A DNA stretch of 64,000 bases from contig JANNXJ010000029.1 in the NCBI GenBank assembly GCA_031409515.1, positions 93,669 to 157,668 on the forward strand, read 5' to 3'. This DNA is from SHZI01 sp031409515 (lineage in GTDB: Bacteria > Pseudomonadota > Gammaproteobacteria > Steroidobacterales > GCA-2729495). Positions 27,264 to 36,300 of this stretch are shown here, in pieces. Position 1 is the stretch's first letter, and each line of letters starts with the position of its first letter. A program made the translations under genes and the position numbers. Under the pieces are notes generated by a model. It did not search any database. It was not told the DNA's origin and saw only the letters and a list, made by a program, of their open reading frames with translations.

Positions 27264-27989
27264 GGCCGCTCCTGCGGGCGCTCCGGCAGCGACCCGGGAC
27301 AACCGGTAACCCACGCCCCGGACCGTCTGGATACAGTCGTCGTGACCCGTGCCCCGCAGCGCCAGCCGCAGCCGGCGAATGTGCACGTCGACGGTCCGTT
27401 CATCCACATGGGCGTTGATGCGCCACACCCGGTCAACGATCTGGGCTCGGGACAGCACCCGCTCTGGCTGGGTCATGAACAGGTTCAGCATCTTGAATTC
27501 GATGGGTCCCAGATGCACCGGCGTTTCGGCGGCGGTCACCCGGAGGCTGCGCACGTCGAGACTGATGTTTTCGAAGCGCCGGACGTCCTGGTCCGGGGTG
27601 TCCCGGCTTCCGCCCGTGCGTCGGAGCACCGCCTGCACCCGCGCGAGCAGCTCGTCACGGCTAAAGGGTTTGATTACGTAATCGTCCGCGCCGGCCTTGA
27701 GGGCGGTAACCCGATCCACTTCATCGGCCTTGCCACTGACCATGATCACGGGGATCTCGGCGGTCGCCGCATCTGCCCGCCAGAGCCTCAGCAACTTGAT
27801 GCCCTCCATGTCGGGCAGCTGCCAGTCGAGCAGGACGAGATCCGGTGGCTGCCGACTGGCCTCATCCAGGGCTGACAGGGCATCCGGGGTTTCGACGGTT
27901 TCGTAGCCGGCGCTGGAGAGCAGAAAGGACAGGAGGCTGCGCAGCGGTTTGTGGTCCTCGACGATGAGGATCTTGCGGACGGCGGTCAT
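27222..27989 (-). CDS. PhoB/OmpR-family response regulator with REP-encoded tail
   Basis: A 255-residue response regulator. The receiver has ED at residues 10-11, phospho-acceptor Asp55 (LVLLDWQLPD) and the conserved Lys of DDYVIKPFS. The OmpR-type winged helix follows, ending TVRGVGYRL. It is PhoB-like and lies beside the Pho island, with a PhoB-box-like run just upstream on the minus strand. The last 20 or so residues (AGAPAGAAVGAPTGASETDRV) are translated from a REPIN and are unlike family members. No kinase gene is adjacent, so the partner is unknown. The start ATG is at 27989. Confidence 0.88.
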   Translation of the reverse strand: MTAVRKILIVEDHKPLRSLLSFLLSSAGYETVETPDALSALDEASRQPPDLVLLDWQLPDMEGIKLLRLWRADAATAEIPVIMVSGKADEVDRVTALKAGADDYVIKPFSRDELLARVQAVLRRTGGSRDTPDQDVRRFENISLDVRSLRVTAAETPVHLGPIEFKMLNLFMTQPERVLSRAQIVDRVWRINAHVDERTVDVHIRRLRLALRGTGHDDCIQTVRGVGYRLSRVAAGAPAGAAVGAPTGASETDRV

Positions 27990-28088
27990 AGCGCGATGCC
28001 TATATTTATTGTCAATGCAACGTCTGACGTGGCCACGGGCAGCGCGCACCCGAACAGCAACGACTACAGCAGCGGTCCGTGAAAGTTT

Positions 28089-28117
28089 CATGGCGAAAAT
28101 ATGACGACTCTGTGAAC
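28089..28117 (-). promoter_or_regulatory. PhoB-box-like triple repeat upstream of the phoB-like regulator
   Basis: Read on the minus strand, the units are GTTCACA, CGTCATA and CGCCATG. Each is separated by 4 bases, an exact 11-bp period, about 100 bases upstream of the regulator ATG. The spacing matches PhoB boxes; the bases match moderately. Confidence 0.45.
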
Positions 28118-28163
28118 GCTGGAGTCCGGCCTGATTAACGTGCGGCGCCCTTGTGTGGCGCTT

Positions 28164-28181
28164 TGTTCACGTCCGCGTCAT
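28164..28181 (+). promoter_or_regulatory. PhoB-box-like site upstream of first VPxPA-CTERM gene
   Basis: TGTTCAC and GCGTCAT lie 11 bases apart with a 4-base spacer, close to the PhoB consensus CTGTCAT. It lies about 150 bases before the start codon. Confidence 0.5.
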
Positions 28182-28334
28182 GGCCGGGACGCGGGGCAGG
28201 CGTAGATTGCCGCCTGTCGCGTAAGGCTGAGAAACGCAAAGAGACGAAAAACCGGCGCGGCAAACAGGGCGGAAAGATTCGGCACGGACCAATCACCCGC
28301 TGCAAAGTAAATGCGAGAACAAGGAAAGAAATAC

Positions 28335-29096
28335 ATGCGATCAATGACCAAGAAAGTGGCGGCGATGTCCGCCCTGGCAATGCTGGGAGTGACGGGTGCA
28401 CAGGCATCCATCCTTGCCGGCAGTGCTGCGGGTGGTTCCGAAGTCATCCTGTCGTTCGTTAACGCAGCTGGTGACTCGATCAGTCAGGACCTGGGCGAAC
28501 AGGTCGCGGCGATCAATGCCGGCGATACCTATAACCTGAGCGCTTCTGTCCTCAGCTTCATCAGCGCTGCTGGTGGTGCTGCCAACGTGACGTACGGCAT
28601 CGTTGCCGGCACCACCACAACCCGTAACTACCTGACGTCGTCGGGCAATGCAACATTCGTGGATGACGTGACAGTCGCCAACGGCGTCAAGAGCAACTGG
28701 CTGGGTTCAATCAACAACCTGGTAACAAACCTGAACCAGGGTGATGCCACCCCGACCTCAACCAACCTGGCCTACGGTCCGTTCGCGGCGGGTTCCGGCA
28801 CGTCGAACTACCTGGACGGTGGTTACAACAACTGGTCGTCAGGTGACTTCGCCCTGGACAACCTGACGGCTGGCGACTCCACCTTGTACCTCTACAAGGT
28901 CGTCTTCGCCTCCGCCAACCTCGGCGCCGCCGCCATCACGAGCCTGAACGGGTTGTTCGCCAACCTGAACCTCTCGGCCAGCCAGTTGCAGATTGGGCCA
29001 GTTTCCGTGGTTCCGGTGCCGGCTGCCGTGTGGCTGCTGGGCAGCGCCCTCGGCCTGCTGAGCGTTGTTCGCCGCCGCGTCGCGACGGCCGCCTAG
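28335..29096 (+). CDS. VPxPA/PEP-CTERM secreted surface protein 1
   Basis: A 253-residue protein. A signal peptide (VAAMSALAMLGVTGAQA) precedes a Gly/Ser/Asn-rich beta domain. The C-terminal sorting tail is VPVPAAVWLLGSALGLL followed by RRR, the tripartite signal recognised by exosortase/archaeosortase systems. The mature protein is expected on the cell surface or in the exopolysaccharide matrix. It is a close paralogue of the protein at 30797. The start at 28335 has AAGGAAA 9 bases upstream. PhoB-box-like sites ahead of it suggest phosphate control. No exosortase gene is in the window. Confidence 0.82.
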   Translation: MRSMTKKVAAMSALAMLGVTGAQASILAGSAAGGSEVILSFVNAAGDSISQDLGEQVAAINAGDTYNLSASVLSFISAAGGAANVTYGIVAGTTTTRNYLTSSGNATFVDDVTVANGVKSNWLGSINNLVTNLNQGDATPTSTNLAYGPFAAGSGTSNYLDGGYNNWSSGDFALDNLTAGDSTLYLYKVVFASANLGAAAITSLNGLFANLNLSASQLQIGPVSVVPVPAAVWLLGSALGLLSVVRRRVATAA

Positions 29097-29154
29097 GCCA
29101 CATCCTGTACTGATTCACTCGGTTATTCATCTTAATCAAAACGGAGAACTGCTA

Positions 29155-30579
29155 ATGCAACCGACCATCAAGCAAGTCAGCGGTACGCTGGCCGTGGCGC
29201 TAGCCGGCCTGCTCGCCGGCACCGCCCAGGCCGCGATACCTGCCGTGAGCGCCAGCTTCTATATCTCGGGCGCGTCTGCTGCCCGTGCCATCCCGCCGGC
29301 GATCGCGACCGAACTGTGTGATCCGGCAGTGAACGATCGCGCCGACTACATTGATAGCGCCTCGTCCATCAACTACCGCGTCAACGTCTGCACCCTGAAA
29401 AACACCGTCGACGTTCCCACCTCCATTCGCGGCCTGAAGGTCGCGTTCTTCTCCCGGTCCCAGGGCGGCACGCTGTTCGGCATCCGGGGTATCGCCATTC
29501 CCCAGGCCATCAAGTTCATCGACGGCAGCACCTGCCCCGTGGATGATGGCATCCCAGGAGATCAGATTTGCGCCACGCTGACCGCCGACGCCGACTACAC
29601 CATTCCCGATGGTGTCGGCGATGGGAAGGTTCCGGATTTTGGTCTTTCTGACGAAGAGCCGGTCTTTGGCTGCGAAGTGGCCAAGGAAAATGGCCCGATC
29701 CAGTGCACGGTGGCGGAAGTTGCTGCGCTCAAGACGGCAAAGGTCACGGCAGCACCGGTCTATCAGCTGCCCTGGACCATCCAGGCGGGTGACCAGCTGG
29801 CTACCGAACTCGGCGGCAACATCTCCTCCGTCGTCCTGGCGGGTATCTTCTCCGGTAACTATCAGTCTGTTGCCGACATCAAGTCGGCCATGGGCGTTGC
29901 CCCGCTCGTGGGTGACGATACGGAAGGCCTCAAGGTCTGCCGCCGGACCAATACGTCCGGCACCCAGGCGGGCCATTCCCACCTGTGGCTCGGCAGCGCC
30001 TACTGCGGCACCAGCACGAAGGTTGCTTCTTTTATTGATGCGACGTTCGATGACAACAACGGGGCCAACGGCTATCCGGCCAACTACACCGTTGTTGAGA
30101 ACAGTTCTTCCAGTAACGTCGAGAACTGTGTCGTGAGTGTCGTGGCGGATCGCGGTCGGTCAATCGGCATCAACTCCCTGGAGAACGCGCCGAAGCCGGG
30201 TGGTGCCAACCTCTCGATCGATGGCATCGTGCCCAGCCAGCAGACTGCAGCACTGGGTACGTATCGCTGGTACGCGGAGTCCACCCTGAACTCCAACAGC
30301 GACACGATCAATAACGTCGCGGCGCTGAACGACTTCATCAATGCTGACCTGACCGCCCGGGCGACGACCACCCAGCGGAGCCAGTTCCGGACCCTGTTCC
30401 TTGCCAACGTGCGCAACCCGGCAAAGATCGTGGCCTCGGGCCTGAATGGCATCAACGCGCTGCCGGGCTTCGGTACCCCCACGGACCCCTTCGTCGCTGC
30501 CACGCCGGTGGGCTGGACGAGCAAGTTCGTAGGCCAGGGCGGCAGCAACTGCAAGGCCCCGCTGCCGGTCTTCCCGTAA
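29155..30579 (+). CDS. secreted PstS-like protein, cysteine-rich
   Basis: A 474-residue protein with a signal peptide (residues 1-26). It shows the layout of PstS-type phosphate-binding proteins. An N-terminal SFYISGASAARAI replaces the GSSTVYPF of the local PstS, NTSGTQAGHS replaces the SGTRDAF loop, and SIGINSLENAP...SIDGIVPS parallels GIFGYSFLEQN...INGVSP. It is 120 residues longer than PstS and has 10 cysteines, suggesting disulfides and an extracellular place. It lies between two surface proteins and a secretion system in a Pho-type region. Phosphate binding is inferred, not proven. GGAG precedes the ATG by 9 bases. A strong terminator follows. Confidence 0.7.
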   Translation: MQPTIKQVSGTLAVALAGLLAGTAQAAIPAVSASFYISGASAARAIPPAIATELCDPAVNDRADYIDSASSINYRVNVCTLKNTVDVPTSIRGLKVAFFSRSQGGTLFGIRGIAIPQAIKFIDGSTCPVDDGIPGDQICATLTADADYTIPDGVGDGKVPDFGLSDEEPVFGCEVAKENGPIQCTVAEVAALKTAKVTAAPVYQLPWTIQAGDQLATELGGNISSVVLAGIFSGNYQSVADIKSAMGVAPLVGDDTEGLKVCRRTNTSGTQAGHSHLWLGSAYCGTSTKVASFIDATFDDNNGANGYPANYTVVENSSSSNVENCVVSVVADRGRSIGINSLENAPKPGGANLSIDGIVPSQQTAALGTYRWYAESTLNSNSDTINNVAALNDFINADLTARATTTQRSQFRTLFLANVRNPAKIVASGLNGINALPGFGTPTDPFVAATPVGWTSKFVGQGGSNCKAPLPVFP

Positions 30580-30616
30580 GTCTCACTACGTCGTGCCCAG
30601 CGATGTCTCGATACCG

Positions 30617-30647
30617 GCCGGCGCCCGAAAGGGCGCCGGCTCTTTTT
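30617..30647 (+). terminator. Rho-independent terminator after the PstS-like gene
   Basis: Perfect 10-bp stem GCCGGCGCCC with loop GAAA, followed by TCTTTTT. Confidence 0.9.
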
Positions 30648-30674
30648 GGTTCAGGCACCCACAGTCAGTCCATT

Positions 30675-30703
30675 TGTGACGTTTCCTTCACAGAAGTGTC
30701 ACA
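30675..30703 (+). promoter_or_regulatory. PhoB-box-like triple repeat upstream of second VPxPA-CTERM gene
   Basis: TGTGACG, CTTCACA and TGTCACA start at 30675, 30686 and 30697, an exact 11-bp period with 4-base spacers. The site lies about 95 bases upstream of the ATG. Confidence 0.6.
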
Positions 30704-30796
30704 GAAGTTCCCCAATGGGCCAGTAGCCTGTGGTCAGCCACAAAGGCCCATCCAAGAAAACCGACCACCCAAGAAAACAGATAAGGAATCGAATTC

Positions 30797-31564
30797 ATGA
30801 ACAAGCACTTCAAGGGGCTGGCGGCCCTGTCCACCCTGGCGATGCTGGGAGTTACGGGTGCGGAGGCATCCATCATCGCTGCCAATGCCGCGGGCGGTTC
30901 CGAGGCCGTGCTGTCCTTCGTTAACGTGGCGGGTGACTCGATCAGCCAGGACCTGGGCGAGCAGGTCGCGACGATCAATGGAGGTGATAACTACTCACTG
31001 AGCGCGGGCGTTCTCAGCTTCATCAGTGCCGCTGGCGGCATCGCCAACGTGACCTACGGCATCGTGGCCGGCAACACGACATCCCGCAACTACCTGACGT
31101 CCTCGGGCAACGCCACGTTTCTTGACGACATCACCATTGCCAACGGGGTCAAGAGCAACTGGGCGGGTTCAATCAATGGCCTGGTAGTCAATCTGAATAA
31201 CGGTGATGCCACGCCGACCTCAACCAACCTGACCTACGGCCCCTTCGCCGCGGGTTCCGGTACCTCGAATTACCTGGACGGGGGCTACAACAACTGGGCG
31301 TCAGGTGATTTCGCCCTGGACAACCTGGCCGCGGGCAATACGACACTCTATCTTTACAACGTTGCCTTTGCCGTTGCCAACCTGGGCTCCGCCACGATTA
31401 CGGGCTTCAACGGTGGTTTGTTCGCCAACCTGAACCTCTCGACCAGCCAATTGCAGATTGGGCCGACCGCTGTGGTCCCCGCGCCAGCCGCTGTGTGGCT
31501 GCTCGGCACGGCGCTCATCCCGCTGGCCCGTCGCGCCTACAAGAAGTCCCGCACCACCGCCTGA
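30797..31564 (+). CDS. VPxPA/PEP-CTERM secreted surface protein 2
   Basis: A 255-residue paralogue of protein 1. It shares a signal peptide (STLAMLGVTGAEA) and long identical stretches (VNVAGDSISQDLGEQVATIN, YGPFAAGSGTSNYLDGGYNN). The C-terminal tail VVPAPAAVWLLGTALIPLA with trailing Arg/Lys is a degenerate version of the sorting signal. It stands as its own transcription unit between two terminators and behind a PhoB-box-like run. The duplication with the PstS-like gene between the copies suggests a functional surface set. Confidence 0.8.
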   Translation: MNKHFKGLAALSTLAMLGVTGAEASIIAANAAGGSEAVLSFVNVAGDSISQDLGEQVATINGGDNYSLSAGVLSFISAAGGIANVTYGIVAGNTTSRNYLTSSGNATFLDDITIANGVKSNWAGSINGLVVNLNNGDATPTSTNLTYGPFAAGSGTSNYLDGGYNNWASGDFALDNLAAGNTTLYLYNVAFAVANLGSATITGFNGGLFANLNLSTSQLQIGPTAVVPAPAAVWLLGTALIPLARRAYKKSRTTA

Positions 31565-31590
31565 GCACGTTGCATTAGTCGAGACCATTG

Positions 31591-31617
31591 CCGGCGCCCC
31601 TCGGGGCGCCGGTTCTC
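31591..31617 (+). terminator. Rho-independent terminator
   Basis: Perfect 10-bp stem CCGGCGCCCC with a TC loop, then TTCTCATTT. The T-run is weak but the stem is strong. Confidence 0.75.
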
Positions 31618-31630
31618 ATTTGGGGTTCCG

Positions 31631-31670
31631 GTTTAACGCGCCTGCAACGTTCTTGAAACATTCCGTCGCG
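31631..31670 (+). promoter_or_regulatory. PhoB-box-like four-unit repeat upstream of the two-partner secretion genes
   Basis: GTTTAAC, CTGCAAC, TTGAAAC and CGTCGCG start at 31631, 31642, 31653 and 31664, exactly 11 bp apart. A -10-like CATAGG follows. The first unit is identical to one in the site before the PAP2 gene. Confidence 0.6.
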
Positions 31671-31720
31671 AGCATAGGCCGTCGGATTCCTCCCCTTAAC
31701 AGCAAGCGAAACCGTACTGG

Positions 31721-33322
31721 ATGTTGTGTTCCCTTGACCGGTCTGTTGTCGCCACCTGCATGACCTGTGTGGTCATGTCGGGCGCTGCCGTTGGGCAGGA
31801 AGCCCCGGTGGCAGAGACCAAGCCACGCTTTGCTGTGCTGGAGTACCGGGTAGAGGGGAATACGGTTCTCGATTCTGTGGCGATCGAGCGCGCCGTCTAT
31901 GGCCAGCTAGGCCCGGGCAAAACACTCGACGATGTGAACGCGGCACGGGAATCACTCGAGAAGGCCTACCGCGATGCGGGCTATCCGACGGTCTTTGTCG
32001 ATATACCGGAACAGTCAGTCGATGGGGGTCTGGTGCGAATCGCTGTGACCGAGGGTCGTGTTTCGACGGTCAGGATTACTGGTTCCCGGTACTACAGCAA
32101 CGGCTGGATCCGGGATCAGCTGCCGGAAGTGGCGCCGGGGACTATCCCCCGTCTTGAAGCCTTTCAGGCGCAGCTCCGGGCGCTGAATGTGCGTTCCCCC
32201 GACCGCCAGCTGACTCCGGTGCTCCGGCCCGGCGCGGACCCCGGCACCGTGGAGATCGAGCTGAAAGTGCAGGACCAGCTGCCGGTCAACGGGTCCATTG
32301 CAGTCAACAACCGGAATTCTGCCAACACGACGCCAACACGGCTGGAGACTGCCGTGCGCTACGACAATCTCTGGCAGAGGGATCATTCCTTCGGCCTGCA
32401 GTACCAGGTGGCGCCCGAAGATCCTGACGAGACCCAGGTACTCGCCGCGAGTTACGTCATTAAGCCGAAGGCTTCAGGAAAAGCGTTTGCGCTCTATGCA
32501 CTCTCCAGTGACAGCAACATCGCCACGCTCGGCGGTGACATCAGTGTCATTGGGACTGGCCAGGTCTACGGGGCGAGAGCCATTCTGCCGTTATCGAGCG
32601 CGGAGGGTTTCTTCCACAGTCTGCAACTCGGAGTCGATTTCAAGGATTTTGGCGAGACTGTCGGGTTCGACGCAGAGGGCGAGGAGGACATTGTTACCCC
32701 GATCACCTATCTCAACTGGTCCCTGGGCTGGAATGCGACGGTACCCCGTGAAACGCGCACACACAGTGTTGACCTGACGGCGAACCTCGGCGTGCGCGGG
32801 CTCGCGAATGACACCCAGGAGTTCGCCGACAAGCGCTTCAAGGCGCTCCCCAACTATTTCTACCTCAAGGGCGGCTATGAGTTGGTGCAGGCCCTGCCCT
32901 GGTGGCGCACGTCACTGGCCCTGGAACTCCAGGGGCAACTGACGACCGACGCCCTGATCTCGAACGAGCAGTTGGCTGCCGGGGGCATGTACAGCGTCCG
33001 TGGGTACTACGAAGGCGAAGTACTGGGTGACTATGGTCTGCAGGCGGCTCTTGAATGGCGCACTCCGAACCTGGGTCCACGACTCTGGAAGCCCATCGGG
33101 AATCTTTACGGCTTCGGCTTCGTTGATGGCGCTCACCTGCTCCTGAACGACCCACTGCCAGGGCAGGTGGATACAGCCACGCTGCTGAGTGCCGGCGTCG
33201 GACTGCAGCTGCTGGCTGACCCGCTCACCGCCGCACTCGATCTCGCCGTGCCATTGCGGGACGGGACCACCACAAGGAAGGGCGACGAACGCCTGCTATT
33301 CTCGGTGAGCTATGGATTCTGA
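31721..33322 (+). CDS. two-partner secretion outer-membrane transporter, ShlB/FhaC family (TpsB)
   Basis: A 533-residue protein. A signal region (1-25) precedes POTRA domains (FAVLEYRVEGNTVLDSVAIERAV near residue 36, then GRVSTVRITGSRYYS near 112) and a C-terminal 16-strand barrel. The conserved VRGY motif (VRGYYEGE) near residue 426 marks the L6 lid loop. It should secrete the TpsA protein encoded directly downstream, whose start overlaps its stop. It is full length for the family. The Pho-type upstream site suggests expression under phosphate limitation. Confidence 0.93.
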   Translation: MLCSLDRSVVATCMTCVVMSGAAVGQEAPVAETKPRFAVLEYRVEGNTVLDSVAIERAVYGQLGPGKTLDDVNAARESLEKAYRDAGYPTVFVDIPEQSVDGGLVRIAVTEGRVSTVRITGSRYYSNGWIRDQLPEVAPGTIPRLEAFQAQLRALNVRSPDRQLTPVLRPGADPGTVEIELKVQDQLPVNGSIAVNNRNSANTTPTRLETAVRYDNLWQRDHSFGLQYQVAPEDPDETQVLAASYVIKPKASGKAFALYALSSDSNIATLGGDISVIGTGQVYGARAILPLSSAEGFFHSLQLGVDFKDFGETVGFDAEGEEDIVTPITYLNWSLGWNATVPRETRTHSVDLTANLGVRGLANDTQEFADKRFKALPNYFYLKGGYELVQALPWWRTSLALELQGQLTTDALISNEQLAAGGMYSVRGYYEGEVLGDYGLQAALEWRTPNLGPRLWKPIGNLYGFGFVDGAHLLLNDPLPGQVDTATLLSAGVGLQLLADPLTAALDLAVPLRDGTTTRKGDERLLFSVSYGF

Positions 33323-36300
33323 TATGTACGACCACAAGCTGATCAGCAGAGCCCGCCACTTCGCCCTGACCCTCAGTCTCGCACTCTACTGCGGACTGGC
33401 GGGCCTCCAGGCGCAGGCGGCCGGCCTACCCGTGCCCTGCGCGGGCGGGACTTGCGCCGGCGGCCCGTCAGTGTGGATCACGCAGGGCGTTGCGACGGCC
33501 GTCACCAACCCCGCGGGAACTCAGCTGGATATCACCCAGACGACCGACAAGGCGATCCTCAACTGGTCCGAGTTCAACGTGGCGGCCGGGAACAAGGTCA
33601 ATTTCAACCAGCCCGGCAAGAACTCCCTGGCTCTGAACAAGATCTTTCAGGGCGACCCCAGCAAGATCTTCGGCGCGGTCTCGGCCAACGGCCAGATCTA
33701 CCTCATCAACCAGAACGGCATCCTCTTCGGCAAGGGTTCCCAGGTCAACGTCGGGGCGCTCATCGCCTCGAGTCTCGACATCGATCCTGAAGCGGTGTCC
33801 GGGGGCATACTCAATCCGAGCCTGCTCCGGCAGGGCAAGGCAGCTTTCCAGGGCGACGGGCGGGTTCATGTCCTCGATGCCAACGGGCAAGTGGTGACAG
33901 GCAGCGATGGGCAGCCCATTGCCGTGAAGGTGGTCGTCGAGGAAGGCGCGACCATCAAGACAGCCGCCACGGGCGGCGGCCGCGTGGCCCTGATTGGCCA
34001 GCAGGTCGAGAATGCCGGTCAAATTGAGTCGCCGTCGGGTCAGGTCATTCTGGCAGCGGGCCAGAAGGTCTACCTGCAGGCGAGCGACAGCCCGGATCTT
34101 CGCGGCCTGCTGGTTGAGGTGGATGCGGGGGGTAAGGCCTGGAATACGGCGACCGGCCAGATCTCCAGCACCCTGGGCAACGTGTCCATGGTCGGGCTGG
34201 CCGTCAATCAGGACGGCCGGGTGTCGGCGACGACCTCCGTACAGAGCAACGGGTCGGTGCGCCTGCTGGCGCGAGACACCGTAAACGTGGAGCTCAGCAC
34301 GACCCTGCAGCCCACCCTCAAGACGGCCCGGGCCGGTGCGGTCACCTTTGGTACCGGCAGTCGCACCGAGATTGATACTGACACCGCAACCGCCGCGAAA
34401 ACTGCCGTGCCCGACCAGGCGCAGCCCCGGTCGTCCGTCGAAGTGGTCGGGAGACAAATCGAGATGCGGGCCGGCAGCACCATTCGCGTGCCCGGCGGTC
34501 TGGTCAGCCTCACGGCCTTGCCGAATCCAAGCGTCACCCGTCCCACCGGAGACTCGCCGCTGCCGGTGGATCCCGAGTCGCGAATCCGCCTGGAGACGGG
34601 CAGCCGGATCGACGTGGCAGGCTCCGTGGCTGACGTAAATCTTGCCCGCAACCTCGTCGCAGTTGAGCTGCGGACGAATGAGTTGCGCGATTCACCCGTA
34701 CAGCGCGACGGCGCATTGCGGGGCGAGACGGTGGTGGTGGATTCCCGGGTAGGTACGCCGCTGGCCGACGTTTCAGGAGCGGTCGCCTCTGTGAGTCAGG
34801 ATGTCCGGGAGCGGACTGCTGCTGGCGGCACGGTCACCCTGATCTCCCAGGGAGACGTGGTCCTCGACCAGGGGGCAGTGATTGATGTGTCTGGTGGCGC
34901 TGTCAACTATCTCGGCGGCGTGTTGCAGTCCTCCCGGGTCGTCGCGGCGGATGGCCGCGTGGTCGATATTAGCCAGGCTGACCCCAGCCGGGTTTATCAG
35001 GGGGTCAGCAACCCGACTGTGGACGTGGTCTACCGGAAATGGGGGGTCATTGAGACGCGGGCGGTGTCCGGCATTGGACGGTTTCAGGCAGGCTATACCG
35101 AAGGCCGCGATGCGGGCACGGTTCAGTTTGCTGCCCCCAGACTGGTCGTGAACGGCGATCTCCTGGGCAACGTGAGGACGTCGGAGTTCCAGCGCACACC
35201 GGACATGCGTCCCCTGGGTGGCCGCCTCATCGTCGGTCTGCCGACGGGCTCCGCCGGCGACCTGCCGGATTACCGGGCGCCGTCCATAAATTTCACGAAC
35301 ACGGTCGTGCCGGTTGCCGTGACCACCGGACAGCCGTTGCCGGAGAGCTGGCAGCGACTGGAACTCCCGACGCAGTACCTGACTGAGGGCGGCTTCACTC
35401 GCACTGAACTCTTCAGCAACGGCGTGATCAGCCTGGGTCCCAATACCAACCTTGATCTCGCTGCCGGCAGCAAGTTTCGGCTGCAAGGTTCGGTGGTGGA
35501 CGTCGCCAGCGACATTCGGGCACCCGGCGGTGAGGTTCGTCTGGCCGCCGTGCAGCTGAATCCCCTGGCCGTCAGTTCCGGTTCGCGCCGGCCCGGCGTG
35601 TTCGTCGCAGACAACGTGAAGATCGATGTGAGCGGGCGCTGGGTGAACGACCTGGCCCCCCTTGCCGGCAAGATGCCGATGGATCCCGTCTTCATCCAGG
35701 GTGGGCGTATCGATTTGCAGGTTACGACGCAGAGGGGTGAGCTGGCGGTAGGCAACGGCGCGCAGTTACGCGCCGATGGGGGGGGCTGGCTGAATGGTAC
35801 CGGCGCGCTCCAGTCTGGCCGTGGCGGCAGCATCGGCCTCCAGGCGCTAGGCCCGTTGACGGCTCTGGCCACCGGCAGCGACCTGCAGCTGTCTGCCTAC
35901 GGTCTCAGCCAGGGTGGCACCCTGACACTGGGGGCCAATCGCGTGCAGATCTCTGGCAACGGACCTGCGTTCAGCGCGGCGCAACGCGCCGACCCGACAG
36001 CGCAGGACATGCCGTTCAACATTGCCACCGGCGTGTTCCGGGAGGGTGGCTTCGCAGACTTTCGCATCGTTGCCACCGGTGGCCGGGTAGCAGGCGCAAA
36101 TGGCAACGCGGTGGAGCCGCTGACCATCGCGGCGGGCGCTGCGGTCGAGCCACGGGTCGCCTTGCTGTCCCTCGATCCCGGGTTCCGCGGGATTGCCAGT
36201 GGTGCACCCATCCGGACGTTCTCCAGTACGTTCGTGCCGACTGATGACGTGCGGCCCGCCGCCAGTGTTGCTTTCTCCGTGATACCCCACGCGCTGGTCT

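Larger units (their letters stand above)
27990..28334. other. 345-bp intergenic control region between divergent genes
   Basis: No gene is visible. It contains two PhoB-box-like sites (28089-28117 minus, 28164-28181 plus), listed separately. An AT-rich tract at about 28000-28020 and 28090-28105 stands out from the GC-rich surroundings. The rest shows no motif I recognise. Confidence 0.7.

Noticed and set aside
26346..27875. A 509-residue plus-strand open frame
   Set aside because: It lies antisense to the glycosyltransferase and phoB-like genes. Its composition (His, Gln, Gly, Arg rich, no domain) is typical of GC-rich shadow frames.
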